Of a DNA stretch of 57,334 bases, positions 23,405-34,614 are shown piece by piece. The notes under the pieces were generated by a model. The model did not search any database. It was not told the DNA's origin and saw nothing but the letters and a program-made list of their open reading frames with translations. The stretch comes from Parasitella parasitica (lineage: Eukaryota; Mucoromycota; Mucoromycetes; Mucorales; Mucoraceae), in contig MU619238.1 in NCBI GenBank assembly GCA_025201805.1, positions 455,102 to 512,435 of the forward strand. The letters run 5' to 3'. Position 1 is the first letter of the stretch. The number at the start of each line of letters is the position of its first letter. Position numbers and translations under genes: made by a program.

Positions 23405-25036
23405 TTAAAAACCTGGAATACGAGTATCTATAATAATCAAGCTATCACAGTGTTTATATTGCAAAGAAACAACAGGTCTTTCTCCTAATGTAGGCGGGTC
23501 TGTCAAAGTTTCTTCTAAATATCCCTTATCCACTTTATACCATCTTGTGCCATTTTCGGTTGTCATTTTGTAATAATGTCGGTCAATGAAACTAGGTGTG
23601 TTCACTATGATGGAAACAAAGCTATGGTCAGGACAGTCAATCTCCAAGGTTATATCACCTTCATCAGTTTGAATATCCTCTTCGTCATATTCGCCTTCAT
23701 CAAGTACATCAACATGTGTGATTGTCAGCTTGGATAATTTAGGGCATGTTTTCGAAACGAAACGCATAACTTCTCTATTTTCATTGCTAATGCGAACGTT
23801 TTCCAATGTCAGACTTTTCAAATTTGTTGTAAAATCATCCACAATATCAGACGCAAGCATAATTCTCCATTTAGATAGGCTGATTGATTCCAGATGCCTG
23901 AAAATTTGCAAAAACTTGTTGATAGGGAAGTCGTCTTCGTTTTGAAGACCTAGATGCTTTAGGTTTGGGAAGCCTTGCAACAAAGTGAAAAGCTCCATTT
24001 GTTTGCCATTTGCGTTATCCAAAGGCTCCCAGCACCTGATCGTCACTATCTCCACAAATTCTCTTTGCTTGGATCCAAGTACATGTGTGATTCCATTGGA
24101 AACGTCGACGGTGGTTATCGTCAACGTTTTTAATTCAATTCCATTTTCATCCATGGCCTCCAAAACTGCTGCCGTAATTGGGTGAGTGCTGACATTGTAA
24201 GTCTCGAGATCAGGGCTTGCAGAAATAAAATTCACCAAGCAAGCGTCAGCTTCATCCCAGTCTGGTTCTTGAATATGAATGTCTATTTCCAAGGCTTCTA
24301 GATGCTCGTATTTGTAAGCTAGATATGCTAAAAGCTCTTGATTGCGTCCGCCTATGTAATTTTCGATGACAAGCTCTTTCAATTGAATTTTACCCCCTGA
24401 AGCTGAATCCCTTTCCCACCTTGACACGCGGAAATTGCGTAAATTAAGAACCTCCAGCTGTTGTGCGTTACATTGTAACTGATCCAAAGCTAGCAGCGTT
24501 ATTTCGAAATGTTTCAGCCGAAGTATCTTTAATTTGGGTGCCTTCGACAGTTGACAGATGAGTGAATCGCAGTTGTCACAAATTTCAACATCCAACTCGA
24601 TCAGATTGCAAAATCCGTCTTGTTCTAATATTCCTGCAGATATGAAGGAGGGGGAGTGTTCTTTGAACCTAGTGATGTTTTTCCAGTGTTGAGCGGCTTG
24701 TTCGTTGACAGCTACTTCTTCAAAAGAATCTTCACTGATCCAACCGATTTCTCGCAGGTTAACAAATTGTTTAGGCAAAGCCAGCACAACACTTGGTTCA
24801 ATAAACATGAAACGCAATTGAAGGTTACGCACTTGGCGTTGGTATTCTTTGTAATTTTCAAAGTATTCTTTAAAATCGTAGAAGCTTCTGTCACCTCTCA
24901 ATACCAAATTTTTGTAAAGATCACTGTTCATGACCAAGTGTTTCAAGCGTTTACAAGTGGCCGCAAGATTTAGTTTCTCGGAGATTGCCAGGTAAGAGAT
25001 GATCCGAAGAAGCGATTCTTTAGGAAGTTGATCCAT
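23405..25036 (-). CDS. F-box/LRR-like protein
   Basis: An intronless gene of 543 aa. The N-terminal F-box is clear: LPKESLLRIISYLAISEKLNLAATCKRLKHLV. Leucine-rich repeats follow to the C-terminus, with units such as LKILRLKHFEIT, LEVLNLRNFRVS, LKTLTITTVDV and LKSLTLENVRIS. F-box proteins recruit substrates to SCF (Skp1-Cullin-F-box) ubiquitin ligases, with the LRR part choosing the substrate. It is clearly paralogous to the gene at 47611: both share blocks such as NEQ-AQHW-NITRF-EH, CNLIELD and LSKAP-LKIL. The substrate is unknown; large F-box families are normal in these fungi. The start at 25036 puts the F-box at residue 4, as in the paralogue. Confidence 0.9.
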   Translation of the reverse strand: MDQLPKESLLRIISYLAISEKLNLAATCKRLKHLVMNSDLYKNLVLRGDRSFYDFKEYFENYKEYQRQVRNLQLRFMFIEPSVVLALPKQFVNLREIGWISEDSFEEVAVNEQAAQHWKNITRFKEHSPSFISAGILEQDGFCNLIELDVEICDNCDSLICQLSKAPKLKILRLKHFEITLLALDQLQCNAQQLEVLNLRNFRVSRWERDSASGGKIQLKELVIENYIGGRNQELLAYLAYKYEHLEALEIDIHIQEPDWDEADACLVNFISASPDLETYNVSTHPITAAVLEAMDENGIELKTLTITTVDVSNGITHVLGSKQREFVEIVTIRCWEPLDNANGKQMELFTLLQGFPNLKHLGLQNEDDFPINKFLQIFRHLESISLSKWRIMLASDIVDDFTTNLKSLTLENVRISNENREVMRFVSKTCPKLSKLTITHVDVLDEGEYDEEDIQTDEGDITLEIDCPDHSFVSIIVNTPSFIDRHYYKMTTENGTRWYKVDKGYLEETLTDPPTLGERPVVSLQYKHCDSLIIIDTRIPGF

Positions 25037-25504
25037 GTTGTTATTGCTTATTGAAGTGAAAGAGATGCAATTTAGAAAGTCGAGGTGCTGAATAACAGTT
25101 TTTATGGAAAATTTACATTACATAGGTCATCAGCTATGGGTTAAAAATGGTGTGTCTAATTGAATGCTACGCCAAAGCAAAAAATGAACTAAAAGCTCGT
25201 TCTCAAACGAAAAATTTAGCAATGACGGAAAAGTTCTGCGCGAAAAATCACAATATCTATATGATCAGCAGATCCAATATTAGCTTTATTATGAGGATGT
25301 GTCCCATTATCAAGCTGACGATCTTTTCTTCATAGCCTAAAACGGCGCTAAATATATAAATATAACATACAATGCATTATTACTGTCGAAAAAAACTGGC
25401 AAACGATTTCAAAAAGGACACTCACTTATTGTTCGAATTATCATTGCTCAGTCCAGCCAAATCAATTTGATTTTGGTAGACGAGAGAAAGCCTCTCTTGA
25501 GTAT
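25037..25504. other. Spacer between the F-box gene and the retroelement fossil
   Basis: It contains the F-box promoter. No intact gene is seen, and the outer edge of the retroelement cannot be placed because no LTR was recognised here. Confidence 0.5.
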
Positions 25505-27320
25505 TTGAAAATGTCTCTTCCCCTCCTTGTAATCTGTGTTGATAATAACCCTCTTGTGATGGAATTGCAGTGGTCTTGGTATGTCGTACCCTGGTCCCAT
25601 GTCACAATTTTATGCATGAATGGCAAAATCTTGGCTGATACGTTGTCGCATCTTTTCTGGCCATACAATACGCTGGTGGAGAGTGGTGACGAACGTTTAA
25701 GAGTGGCTAAACAGGATATTGTTGAGCAAAAAGAACAGTGGGAAAAGAAAGAGCAAAGAACAAGTTGGCAAGGATTTATTTAGAAAAAAGAAGGGATCAA
25801 AGGGGAAAGAAAAGCTTAATGAGAAAGATATACACAAAAGTAAACAAGTTTCTATGTAATCATCCCGCAGAAAACTTCTTATCTGTTTAATGGTTCTAAA
25901 CTGAAGGCTTATGTAAACAAACTCAAAGGCAAGAATGAAGACTTGTGCTTTTGTGTTAGCCTTCTTGATGTTTATGAAGCGCCAGCTAGTAAAGAAGAAA
26001 AGCAGAAAGCACTAGAAAAGTCTCACTTGCTTGGCCATTATGGTATACATGCGATGGAACAAGTTATCCATCAGGATTTGAATATGCATTGGAAGGGTTT
26101 GCGAGACGATATCACTAAATATATCGCTAATTGCCACAAATGCAGAAAGTTAAACCTAGGTAGGCATGTTTACCACCCACCAAAGCAAAAAAACGCCTGC
26201 AGGAGTTATGGATCATGTTGTATTTGATCTGGGTAGTTTCGATTGCACTACTCCAAGAGGAAATAACTTTATTTTGGTGATGCTTGATCTGTTCTCAAGG
26301 TTTGTTGTATTGCGTGCTATTCCTGACAAGTCTGCTACGACTGTTGCAAAGGAATTAGTATCGATCTTTTTGTGCCTAGGCTATCCCAGGGTCGTAGGGC
26401 ACGATCGAGGCGCAGAATTCCATAACAAACTGTTGGCAAAGATTCTCCAGCATGCAGGTGTAGAGAACCGAACAAGTTTACCTTCCACACCACAAGGAAA
26501 TTCGTGCTGTGAAGTAGCGGTAAAAAGAGCAAAGACAATTATCATGAAGATATTGGAAGGTCGTAGTGAAGACTGGGATTTGTACATAGATGGCACAGCT
26601 TTGAGCTTAAATCTACACAGATCTAGACTGCATGGCATGGCACCGTTTGTAGTCATGTCCAATAGACTACCCAGCGGATTTGAAGATTACAGTGGTGATA
26701 AGCCTGTACTTCATGAGAGAGAAATCGATGTTGAAGCTTTGCAAAAGAAGTTGGATCAAATCGATAGAATCATTGTCTCTGCGATCAGAGAACAGATAGG
26801 AAAGATGCAAAATAAGGATAGCGAGCACTTTAGAAAAAGCCTTAGAATTCTAGAGAGTGGCCCTTTTCTATTGGATCTATAGCGACGATCAAGAATATAG
26901 AGAACAAGAAGCGGGAGATTGATCCCAACTATGAGGGACCCTTCTATGTGCATGGCGTCACAAAAAAATAGATCCTATATTCTCACTGATAGAACCAATT
27001 TGTTTTTGGCACGAGAAGTACCCACATTGCAAATCAAGTTGATTAGCACCAGTAATGGTAAAGAAGACGGTAATTCAGATGTGTATGTGATACAAGCAAT
27101 CATCAATCATAGAGGTAGTCCTCCCAACTATGAATACTTGGTGTGATGAAAAGATTTCAACGAAGATTGGAATTCTTGGGAGTTTGCATCAATGTTTGAT
27201 GACCCTGATATTATTAAGCAGTATTGGGTTAATGAAAAGGGAAAAAAAGGCCCTAACTCAATCCATACAAGAAAGATTGCTTCACAAGGAACCAAGCGTA
27301 AACAAGCGAAATCAATAGCA
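25505..27320 (+). mobile_element. Decayed Ty3/gypsy chromovirus fragment
   Basis: Pieces of a pol gene follow one another in the expected order but in different frames. First comes an RNase H tail (WSWYVVPWSHVT then ILADTLSHLF), then the integrase zinc-binding H2C2 module (HLLGHYGIHAMEQVIHQ... CHKCRKLN, 26010-26160), then the integrase core. A C-terminal chromodomain follows (VYVIQAIINHRG, YEYLV, then NEDWNSWEFASMFDD; about 27080-27210). Two TGA codons interrupt the chromodomain where Lys and Trp are expected. Reverse transcriptase, protease, gag and both LTRs are not recognised, so this is a truncated fossil of a chromointegrase-bearing LTR element. Confidence 0.85.
26166..26882 (+). pseudogene. 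Integrase catalytic core of the chromovirus fossil
   Basis: This 238-codon frame carries the DD35E core: the first Asp in FDLGSFD, the second in GHDRGAEF, and the Glu in GNSCCEVAVKRAK exactly 36 residues after the second Asp. The N-terminal zinc module lies in another frame that overlaps at 26166-26227, and the stop at 26880 cuts off the chromodomain region, which continues in a shifted frame. The element can no longer make a full integrase. Confidence 0.8.
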
Positions 27321-28098
27321 CAAAATGAGTTGTGAATGTTTGGTACGGTTATATCTCTTCTAGATAGCCATTAACTTTCCCACTGGGTTCTTAGGATGTC
27401 AAGAGGTTTTTAATAGTTATCTTTGAAAAACACTGCTCATAGAAGCAAAATTAAGCACCCAAGTGCAATGCTCTTGGACAAATCCATGGTTTATTCCAAT
27501 ATACCAGCCGCAGACAAGGAAAGTATTTTTCACTACATTGCATTGATTTGACTGTATTTAATGTATATCTTGGACAGAACGTTCAGAAGAGCAGCGACAT
27601 TTCATAATAGATGAGATGGTAAATGATTGGCTTTAAGAAATACTGTGCTTCTCTTAACTACATGAAAACATATGCCACAGGTAAAAGAGCATCTCGCTAA
27701 GTAAAATCAATGTATACCCTATGTTGGTGCTAACAAGAAAAGTAGCTGTGTTACACTCAAGATGTGTCCCTTGTGGTCCCTCATTGTCTTTAAATGCGGT
27801 ATTGCGGAAAATTCCACCATAATACAGCAATTTCAGCAGCATAGCCAGCTTTAAGGGGCTACTACAGCATTTAAGTTAAGGATAGTTATCATTTTCTATA
27901 AAACAAGGTATCTCGAGACCATTTGCTCTTCTATTTAAAAGATTGCTCACGATTTTGCACTGTAGATGTTAAAGTTATATTATAAAATGTGAGACTTGTT
28001 TTAAAGTAGAAGAGTAACTTTCTCCAATATTGCTGTATCTCTTGCGGTATCCAGTGATCCTACATTTCAAAAGCTGTAACAGTTGCTGTTAAACACGT
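27321..28098. other. Spacer and ArgRS upstream region
   Basis: No gene is recognised. A 62-codon minus-strand frame at 27654-27842 has no motif. The right end of the retroelement is not marked by a visible LTR. Confidence 0.5.
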
Positions 28099-28106
28099 TA
28101 TATAAA
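28099..28106 (+). promoter_or_regulatory. Probable TATA box of the ArgRS gene
   Basis: TATATAAA lies 42 nt before the ATG at 28141 and well upstream of the domain-start ATG at 28336. If it is used, the mRNA would begin close to 28130 and the first AUG met by ribosomes would be the one at 28141. Confidence 0.5.
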
Positions 28107-28335
28107 CGTCAATTGACGTCTCTGTCAACTCGCTATCGACATGTTTTTTTTCTATTACACGTTGTACCTAGAAAACACTCAAGCTATAGTGGCTTGGTTG
28201 CCTAAAGAAGTTCATGACTCATTTCTTTCAATTTTTTTTAATATAAATGTAAGCACCACAACCGTATTTCCCTCTGTCTCTACTATACTTTTTTCTTTTT
28301 TTTTTTCCATTATACAGGCTTATTCTTCATTAAAT

Positions 28336-30581
28336 ATGAGTTTGACAGTTGACGCCAAGAACATTACTGTTGGCATTTTAGCTATTATTGCCAGCCATCC
28401 GGAACTGAAGAAATCTGTCAATGTCCAAGTTGGCTCTGCGTTCTCCTTCAAAGACAACAACGTCGAATTAAGCACCGTCCCCAATACTGTTCGTTATCTA
28501 ATTCGTGCCCACAACCTTTTAGACGAAGGCAATGCTGATAATCAAGCCGCTGCTCACATGTTGGATCTGGCCCTCGTTTCCAATGTCGCTGCATTGAAGG
28601 CTCGCATTGCTTCAAAAACGACCACCTTCTTGACTGGCGATGCACCTACCATTGCTGATTTTGGCGCTTGGTGCGTTTTGAGATCCGAAGGTCAAACTGA
28701 TTACGTAAAGGCTGTTGAAGCTACCGCTCCTGCCCAAGAAGCCATCAAATGGGAAGCTGAATTAGCTGCCAATGCCCCCAAGGAGTCCCTTACCATTCCC
28801 GATGTGCCTGGAACTGGCTCCGATCCTTCAACCAATCCTATGGATATCTTTAGAAACTTGATCACCGTTCAAATTGCTGCTCTCGGTAATCTCGATCCTG
28901 TTGAGGTCTATAAAGCTATCGATAATCCTCGTTCTCTCGAGAATGGCGATCTGGCCATCGCTTTGCCTCGTCTTCGCCCAAAGGGCAACCCTGTTGCCGT
29001 TGCCAAGGAATGGGCTGCTTCCTTTGTGACTAATGAATATATTACTGAAGTTTCTGCCACTGGACCTTTCTTGAACTTCCGCATTAACAAGACTGCCTTG
29101 ATCAAGTCGACCTTGAGCCAGGTTTCGTGCAAGAACGAAAAATACGGCCATAACACTGCTGGTGAAGGAAAGACCGTTATTGTTGAATTCTCGTCTCCCA
29201 ACATTGCCAAGCCTTTCCACGCTGGCCATCTGCGCTCCACCATCATTGGTGCCTTTATTCGCAACATTTATGAAGCGAATGGCTGGAAGACTATTTCCAT
29301 GAACTATTTGGGCGATTGGGGCAAGCAATATGGTAAACATAGTGAATTCAGTGAGTGATGTACAATGCTAATTCGATGGAACTAGGTCTCCTGGCTGTTG
29401 GTTTTGCCAAGTACGGTTCAGAAGAAGAGCTCAATAATGATCCTATCAAACATCTATACAACGTCTATGTCAGTATCAACAAGGATGCTGAAGAGGATGC
29501 AACTATTCACGATCAAGCCCGTTCTTATTTCAGAAAGATGGAGGATGGCGACGAAAACGCCCTTGCTTTATGGCGCCGTTTCAGAGATTTGTCCATTTTT
29601 AAATACAAGCAAATTTACGGTCGTCTCAACATCCACTTCGATGTGTATTCGGGTGAGTCTCAAGTTGGAGAGCACATGACTAGGGCAATGAAATTGCTAG
29701 ATGATTGCCAGTTGTTGGAAAAGTCTGAGGGAGCTTTGATTATTGATATGGAAAAGTACAAGCTTGGCAAAACTGTTGTTCAAAAGAAGGATGGCACTAC
29801 GCTTTACTTGACCCGTGATATTGGTGCTGCCATGAAGCGTTACGAAGAGTTCAAGTTTGACAAGATGATTTACGTCGTTGCATCTCAACAGAATCTTCAT
29901 TTGCAGCAGCTTTTCAAGACATTAGAAATGCTGAACCTGGAATTTGCCGACAAGTTAGAACATGTAAACTTTGGCATGGTTCTGGGCATGTCTACTCGTA
30001 AGGGCACAGTTGTCTTTTTGGAGGATATTCTTGAAGAGGCCAAGAATACTATGCACGAGGTTATGAAAAAGAACGAGAAAAAATATGCTGAAATTGCCGA
30101 CCCTGAGCAAGTTGCTGATGAAATTGGTATCTCTGCTGTCAAAATTCAAGACAACTCTGCCCGCCGTATCAAAGATTACAAGTTTGATATGGATCGCATG
30201 TGCTCCTTTGAAGGGGATACTGGGCCTTACATTCAGTATGCCCATGCTCGCCTTGCTTCCATTGAACGTAAGAGTGGTCTTGAGGTTAATCATGAGGCCG
30301 ATTTGAGCTTGTTGACCGAGCCTGAAGCAATCGACGTTATTCGTACCGTTGCTCAATACCCTGATCTTGTCAAGACTTTGCTTAACGGTTACGAACCTTG
30401 CAATGTTGTTACCTATGCATTCAAGTTGTCTCATGATATCTCTGCTTGCTTTGAAAATCTGTGGGTCAGAGGTGCTGACCCTGCTGTTGCTGAGGCTCGT
30501 TTGCTCATGTACTGGGCTGCTCGTACTACTCTTGGTAACGCCATGCGTATGTTGGGTTTGAGACCTTTGACCCGAATGTAA
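28336..30581 (+). CDS. Arginyl-tRNA synthetase, class Ic
   Basis: Two coding exons (28336-29332 and 29386-30581) give 730 aa. The N-terminal ~190 residues resemble a GST C-terminal-like appended domain (TFLTGDAPTIADFGAWCVLR), as in several eukaryotic synthetases. The class I catalytic domain follows, with the HIGH motif as HAGH in SSPNIAKPFHAGHLRST, YLGDWGKQYG across the intron, the YLTRDIGA block and the KMSKS-equivalent region as GMSTRKG. The anticodon-binding domain ends with the canonical ALGLRP-like LGLRPLTRM. It charges tRNA-Arg in the cytosol. A 69-nt intron (28249-28317) with a good GTAAGC donor and a pyrimidine-rich TACAG acceptor sits upstream; an in-frame ATG at 28141 precedes it, so a longer product is possible (see findings). 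Confidence 0.95.
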
Positions 30582-30786
30582 ATTCACTTTTTGCTTTTAT
30601 TACATAATCGTTTTCATGTATTTTCTTTATTTCTATCCCGCACATAACAATTGTCTTTATTAATTCTTCTTTGCGTTAAGCATGTTGTACAATAAAAAAA
30701 AAGAAAAAAAAAAAGAAAAGAGAGCATACATGTATTGTACTACTTGTCATATGACAGAATTAAAGGAAATGCAGTGTTTGACGCAT

Positions 30787-32815
30787 CTAATCCACTTTAA
30801 TACTAGCAAATATCTTTCTTAAAAAGTAAAGACATGATAAATAACCAATGGAACCTGTTAAATGTCTCAGTATTATAATCTTAATGGACAGATGGTGGGT
30901 TTCTTCTTACCTGTCATAATAGACAATAACACACTAATCATAGACGAATAGCCAAAGTAGAGTACCGTGCTTGAAAATGTGTTGATATTTAGCTTTGTAA
31001 AGTAGTATAAGAAAGAGTAAATGTAAACATAGAAACCAGTAGCACCAGCAGTCAGAAATGATCGCCACGACCAGTGGTAGTCTTCACTGCATAAATGAAA
31101 ATAGCACATCAAAACAGCAACCTGAGAACATGTCATGATCAAAACTCCAAACACCAAAAACAAGAAGCCAATACCATAGTAAATACGATGGAACCAAATC
31201 GAATTCATAACAAAGTACAGCTCAATAAAGATAGCACCGAACGGCAAGATACCGCCCATCAAAATTGAGGGCAACGGTTGCATATACAGTGGTTGATCTG
31301 GGATTTGACGCGGAATTTGATTCACATGCACAGGGTTCTCAATACGAGGTTGACGAAGGCCATAGTATGAGCCAGCAATGCTCAATGGAAAACTGATAAT
31401 GAGCCAAAGACCAACCATAGCCATCATAGTACCGAAAGGAACAGCACCGGCAGAATGATTGTACACCAAAAAAAAGTTGAGGCCCACTAAACCACCTAAT
31501 AATGTACCGGGTAACAATGTAGCAGTTAATATTATGTTGAGCTTCCAGCTTTCACCGCCATTCATCTTGTAAATACGAGCAGAAGAGTAGCCAGATGTGC
31601 AGCTAAATACCATGAAAAACAACAGCATTACGGTGGACAAGGAGCCACGATTAGAGGGACTCAAGAAACCAAGAATAGCAAAGACTAAAGTTAAACCGGT
31701 CATTACCATCAACTGGATACCACTACCGGCTAACACAGACAATAGCATGGGACGACTAGGAGGTCTAAAGACGTCTCCGTGCACTAATTTCCATCCATAA
31801 TCGTCTTGAACAGATTCTTGATCAACAGCATTGTAGCGGCTAATATCTTTATGTAATGCGCGTAGCAAGATCGTTGAAATCATACCTGTCAAGAATAGGA
31901 CGATGATAATGGAGTTGATCAACGAGAACCAATGAATGGAAGGGTCCAAAACGTGCAAATAGCCATCCCATCTTGTAGCCCAAACAGTGTCAGAAGGCTA
32001 TTTGTTTATATTTGATTAGTATACGTAGAGTGCTAAAAGATGTCCCTTATACTTGCAATCCATTTCACAGAATAAGTAAAAGTAATATTCGTTCGACCAC
32101 CTGCATCCAAATGAAGACCGTCTCGACCAGAGCAGCTGCCATCTTCGGCATATCTACTCGAGGGAACAACGGATACGCCAACAACACGAAATAAGCCTCT
32201 GGATGTAACATGGTAGTGAATAGTGAAATCAAAGTGGTTGTTTATGTATGGCACATTATTGATCACAGAACCCATTTTGAATCCAATAGTATAGTATTTT
32301 TCGTTCGTGCTCAGATCAATCTCCTCAGTGGCAGCAGGCAATCCATCTACAGCCCAGTTGTGTGCGTAGCCTTGAATAATACGCTTGTTAATGAAGTCAA
32401 CATCATTATCAGGAATGCTGCCCGTGGAGCACAGTTTTTTGCAGGTCTCGTCTACTTGCATTTTCAGCTATTTATAAAGTTTGCTTATTTTTATGAGCAC
32501 ACATTTGAAACAAGGAATGTCTATTTTTACCTCAAACGGAGAGTTGAAAATTCTATCGCCAAACAAGACAGAGCCGATACTTTCAGGTTGTTTTTGAGTA
32601 CCATTTTTAGGTGTGCAAAAATGAAACTGTGGATTATAGTAATCTATTGAAACAATAGATTCGACTTCCTGATTGCCAGTAGGTGTCAGAGAATTTACAT
32701 TTAAGGCTACCAATTCTCCAGCTTTATAATCATGTGGAGCAACTCCCGGTAAATAAAAAGCCTGCGTAAAGGAGGCAGCTATCAATGATAACAGAGCAAC
32801 TGCTTTAAGTCTCAT
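30787..32815 (-). CDS. Transmembrane 9 superfamily protein (nonaspanin)
   Basis: Four exons (32531-32815, 32057-32467, 30911-31997, 30787-30854) give 616 aa. There is a signal peptide (VALLSLIAASFTQAFYLPG), a lumenal domain with FNSPFELKMQVDETCKKLC, then nine hydrophobic segments beginning in HWFSLINSIIIVLFLTGMI. WATRWDGYLHVLD precedes the first of these, as throughout the family. The last exon, too short to stand out, restores the KVD C-terminus that binds COPI and holds TM9SF proteins in the Golgi. Intron 2 appears to be of the GC-AG type (donor GCAAGT at 32056); a GT donor there breaks the frame. Nonaspanins act in membrane-protein sorting, adhesion and metal homeostasis. A T46 tract (plus-strand A) lies 5 nt upstream of the ATG. 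Confidence 0.94.
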
Positions 32816-32816
32816 G

Positions 32817-32819
<3 letters not shown>

Positions 32820-32865
<46 letters not shown>
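32820..32865. repeat. 46-nt poly(A)/poly(T) tract
   Basis: A run of 46 A on the plus strand reads as poly(T) immediately upstream of the nonaspanin start codon. It would lie in the promoter or the 5' UTR of that gene. The length is approximate because such tracts assemble poorly. Confidence 0.9.
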
Positions 32866-32866
<1 letters not shown>

Positions 32867-34324
32867 AAGAGCCAAAAATTATCTTGATTAAAACATGTGC
32901 AAGGTACAGAACTATCGAATCGGAGCACGCGGCCTAAACTTTTGGAAAGGTGGCCCAAAAAAGACACTGCGTTAGGATTCAGGAAAATATTATTAGAAAG
33001 AAACAAAACATAGATGGGATATTTTACTAAAGTAAGGTCATTGTAATAAAAATAGAATGTATTGGTACTACTATTTACCTTTATCTTAAAGTTATCCCCT
33101 TACTCACAGCTGTGTGATGAACTGACATCTGGTGAATGCGAGGGAAGCTTAAAATGCCATCAAAATACTTTCAAGACTAGATCCTGCAACAGCTTATCAA
33201 AGGTTTCTTATCAGGTACCCCACGTTCATCTGAAATTAAATTTGATAAGAGCATATTAGGATTTTGGAAAATTATCTGTTGTCAATTATCTTCAAAACAA
33301 ATCGGTAATAATCGAACCATTTGCATCATTTACTCAAGAAAGAATGGCATAAATCTTGTGAGCTACCATGGACTAACTATTATTTGATGTAATTGGAGAA
33401 GCTCGCATTTTTTAGTAAACTGGTTCTTCGCACAAGTGAAAAAATTATCCATTCCAATGAATTGTACAAACAATTCTTTCGAAAGAACAACCTTGAAAAC
33501 AAAAAAGAAAAGGTGTTGAAAGATAAGTTTCTGATAAAAAAGGCGTGTATATTGTAGCTATCATTAGAGTATTGTCCATAGTAATATAGTAGTTGGGTTT
33601 TTAGGCACAAACACATTGAAAAGAAGTAGTCTTTCAATCTCGTTTCTAGACACTCGCTTAGCAACGCCACTACAATTTAATAAGGAATGTATGGGCATCT
33701 AAAAGGGCAAGACTATTAGTCTGGGCTTTTTTGGATAAAAGGTTAATATTGTAATATAAGAAGAGCAATGCGATAAGAGAACAATGATCAAGTATATGCC
33801 AAATGTTGTTATTACAGGGATTCTGATCTATATTCAAATTTAAATAAAGCAGTTATTACCACACTTTTTAGGAATTTTACATACAGTAATGAGTTTGTAC
33901 GGCGAAATACACAAGTAAAATGAATCGCTTGGAATGTTTTTATTGTTACTAAATGAGCCTAATTTTACTACTATCTTACGGCATTATTTTTGTATCCAGG
34001 TCAAGTCTCACTAACCAACGGTAATAAAGCTAAAAACAGCAAAGTTAGACTCCCATTTATAAAAAAAACCAATTAGTTGGAATGTCACTATAAAAGTTTA
34101 CATAAAACAATATGGATGACATAGTGGCAAGTTTTGTCCATTAGATAAACTATAATATACTTTTGAATCTCTTTGGAAGGTGTGTCATGGGAAAAATACA
34201 TTCACTCACAAAACCATTATGATTTTTGTCTTGAAGTTGCTGATAATAAAGATTCTTTAAATAACCTCAAATTAGAGTATATGAAAAATGTAGATATGTT
34301 TATTTGAAGATGCTTAAAATTTAG
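32866..34324. other. Gene-poor AT-rich spacer, left part
   Basis: No coding sequence is supported. Open frames are short and rich in Phe, Leu and Lys, as expected from AT-rich noncoding DNA. Confidence 0.6.
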
Positions 34325-34614
34325 TATCTGGTGTTGCCACTCTTGCATTTAAATGACTTCTTTACAGCGATAGGTGATACTTCCAACAAGTTTCTCAGCA
34401 AAGCTTACTTCAATTTTTTGTTCCACTCCTCGATCAATGCTTCTTCTAGTTCCTTCGTTTTTGATAGTCTATGTCTTCCACCCTCAAGCTTCTTCTCAAG
34501 GTATGACCACATATGTTTAATAGGATTCAAATTTAGACTTTGAGCGGGCCAAAAGTCAAATGAATGGACATCTTTCCAAGCTGTTGTAACCTTGCTCGTA
34601 CGTGTTGGATACAA
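34325..34614 (-). pseudogene. Tc1/mariner transposase fragment, C-terminal end
   Basis: The minus strand reads FWPAQSLNLNPIKHMWSYLEKKL, which is split here as the signature WPAQS..LNPI.H.W and matches the end of Tc1-type transposases. The catalytic acid of the NPIE motif is Lys, and the Asp of the preceding PDLN motif is Asn. An in-frame TAA follows KKLK, after which ALLRNLLEVSPIAVKKS and KCKSGNTRY give the usual C-terminus. The N-terminal two thirds of the transposase are absent. Confidence 0.85.
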
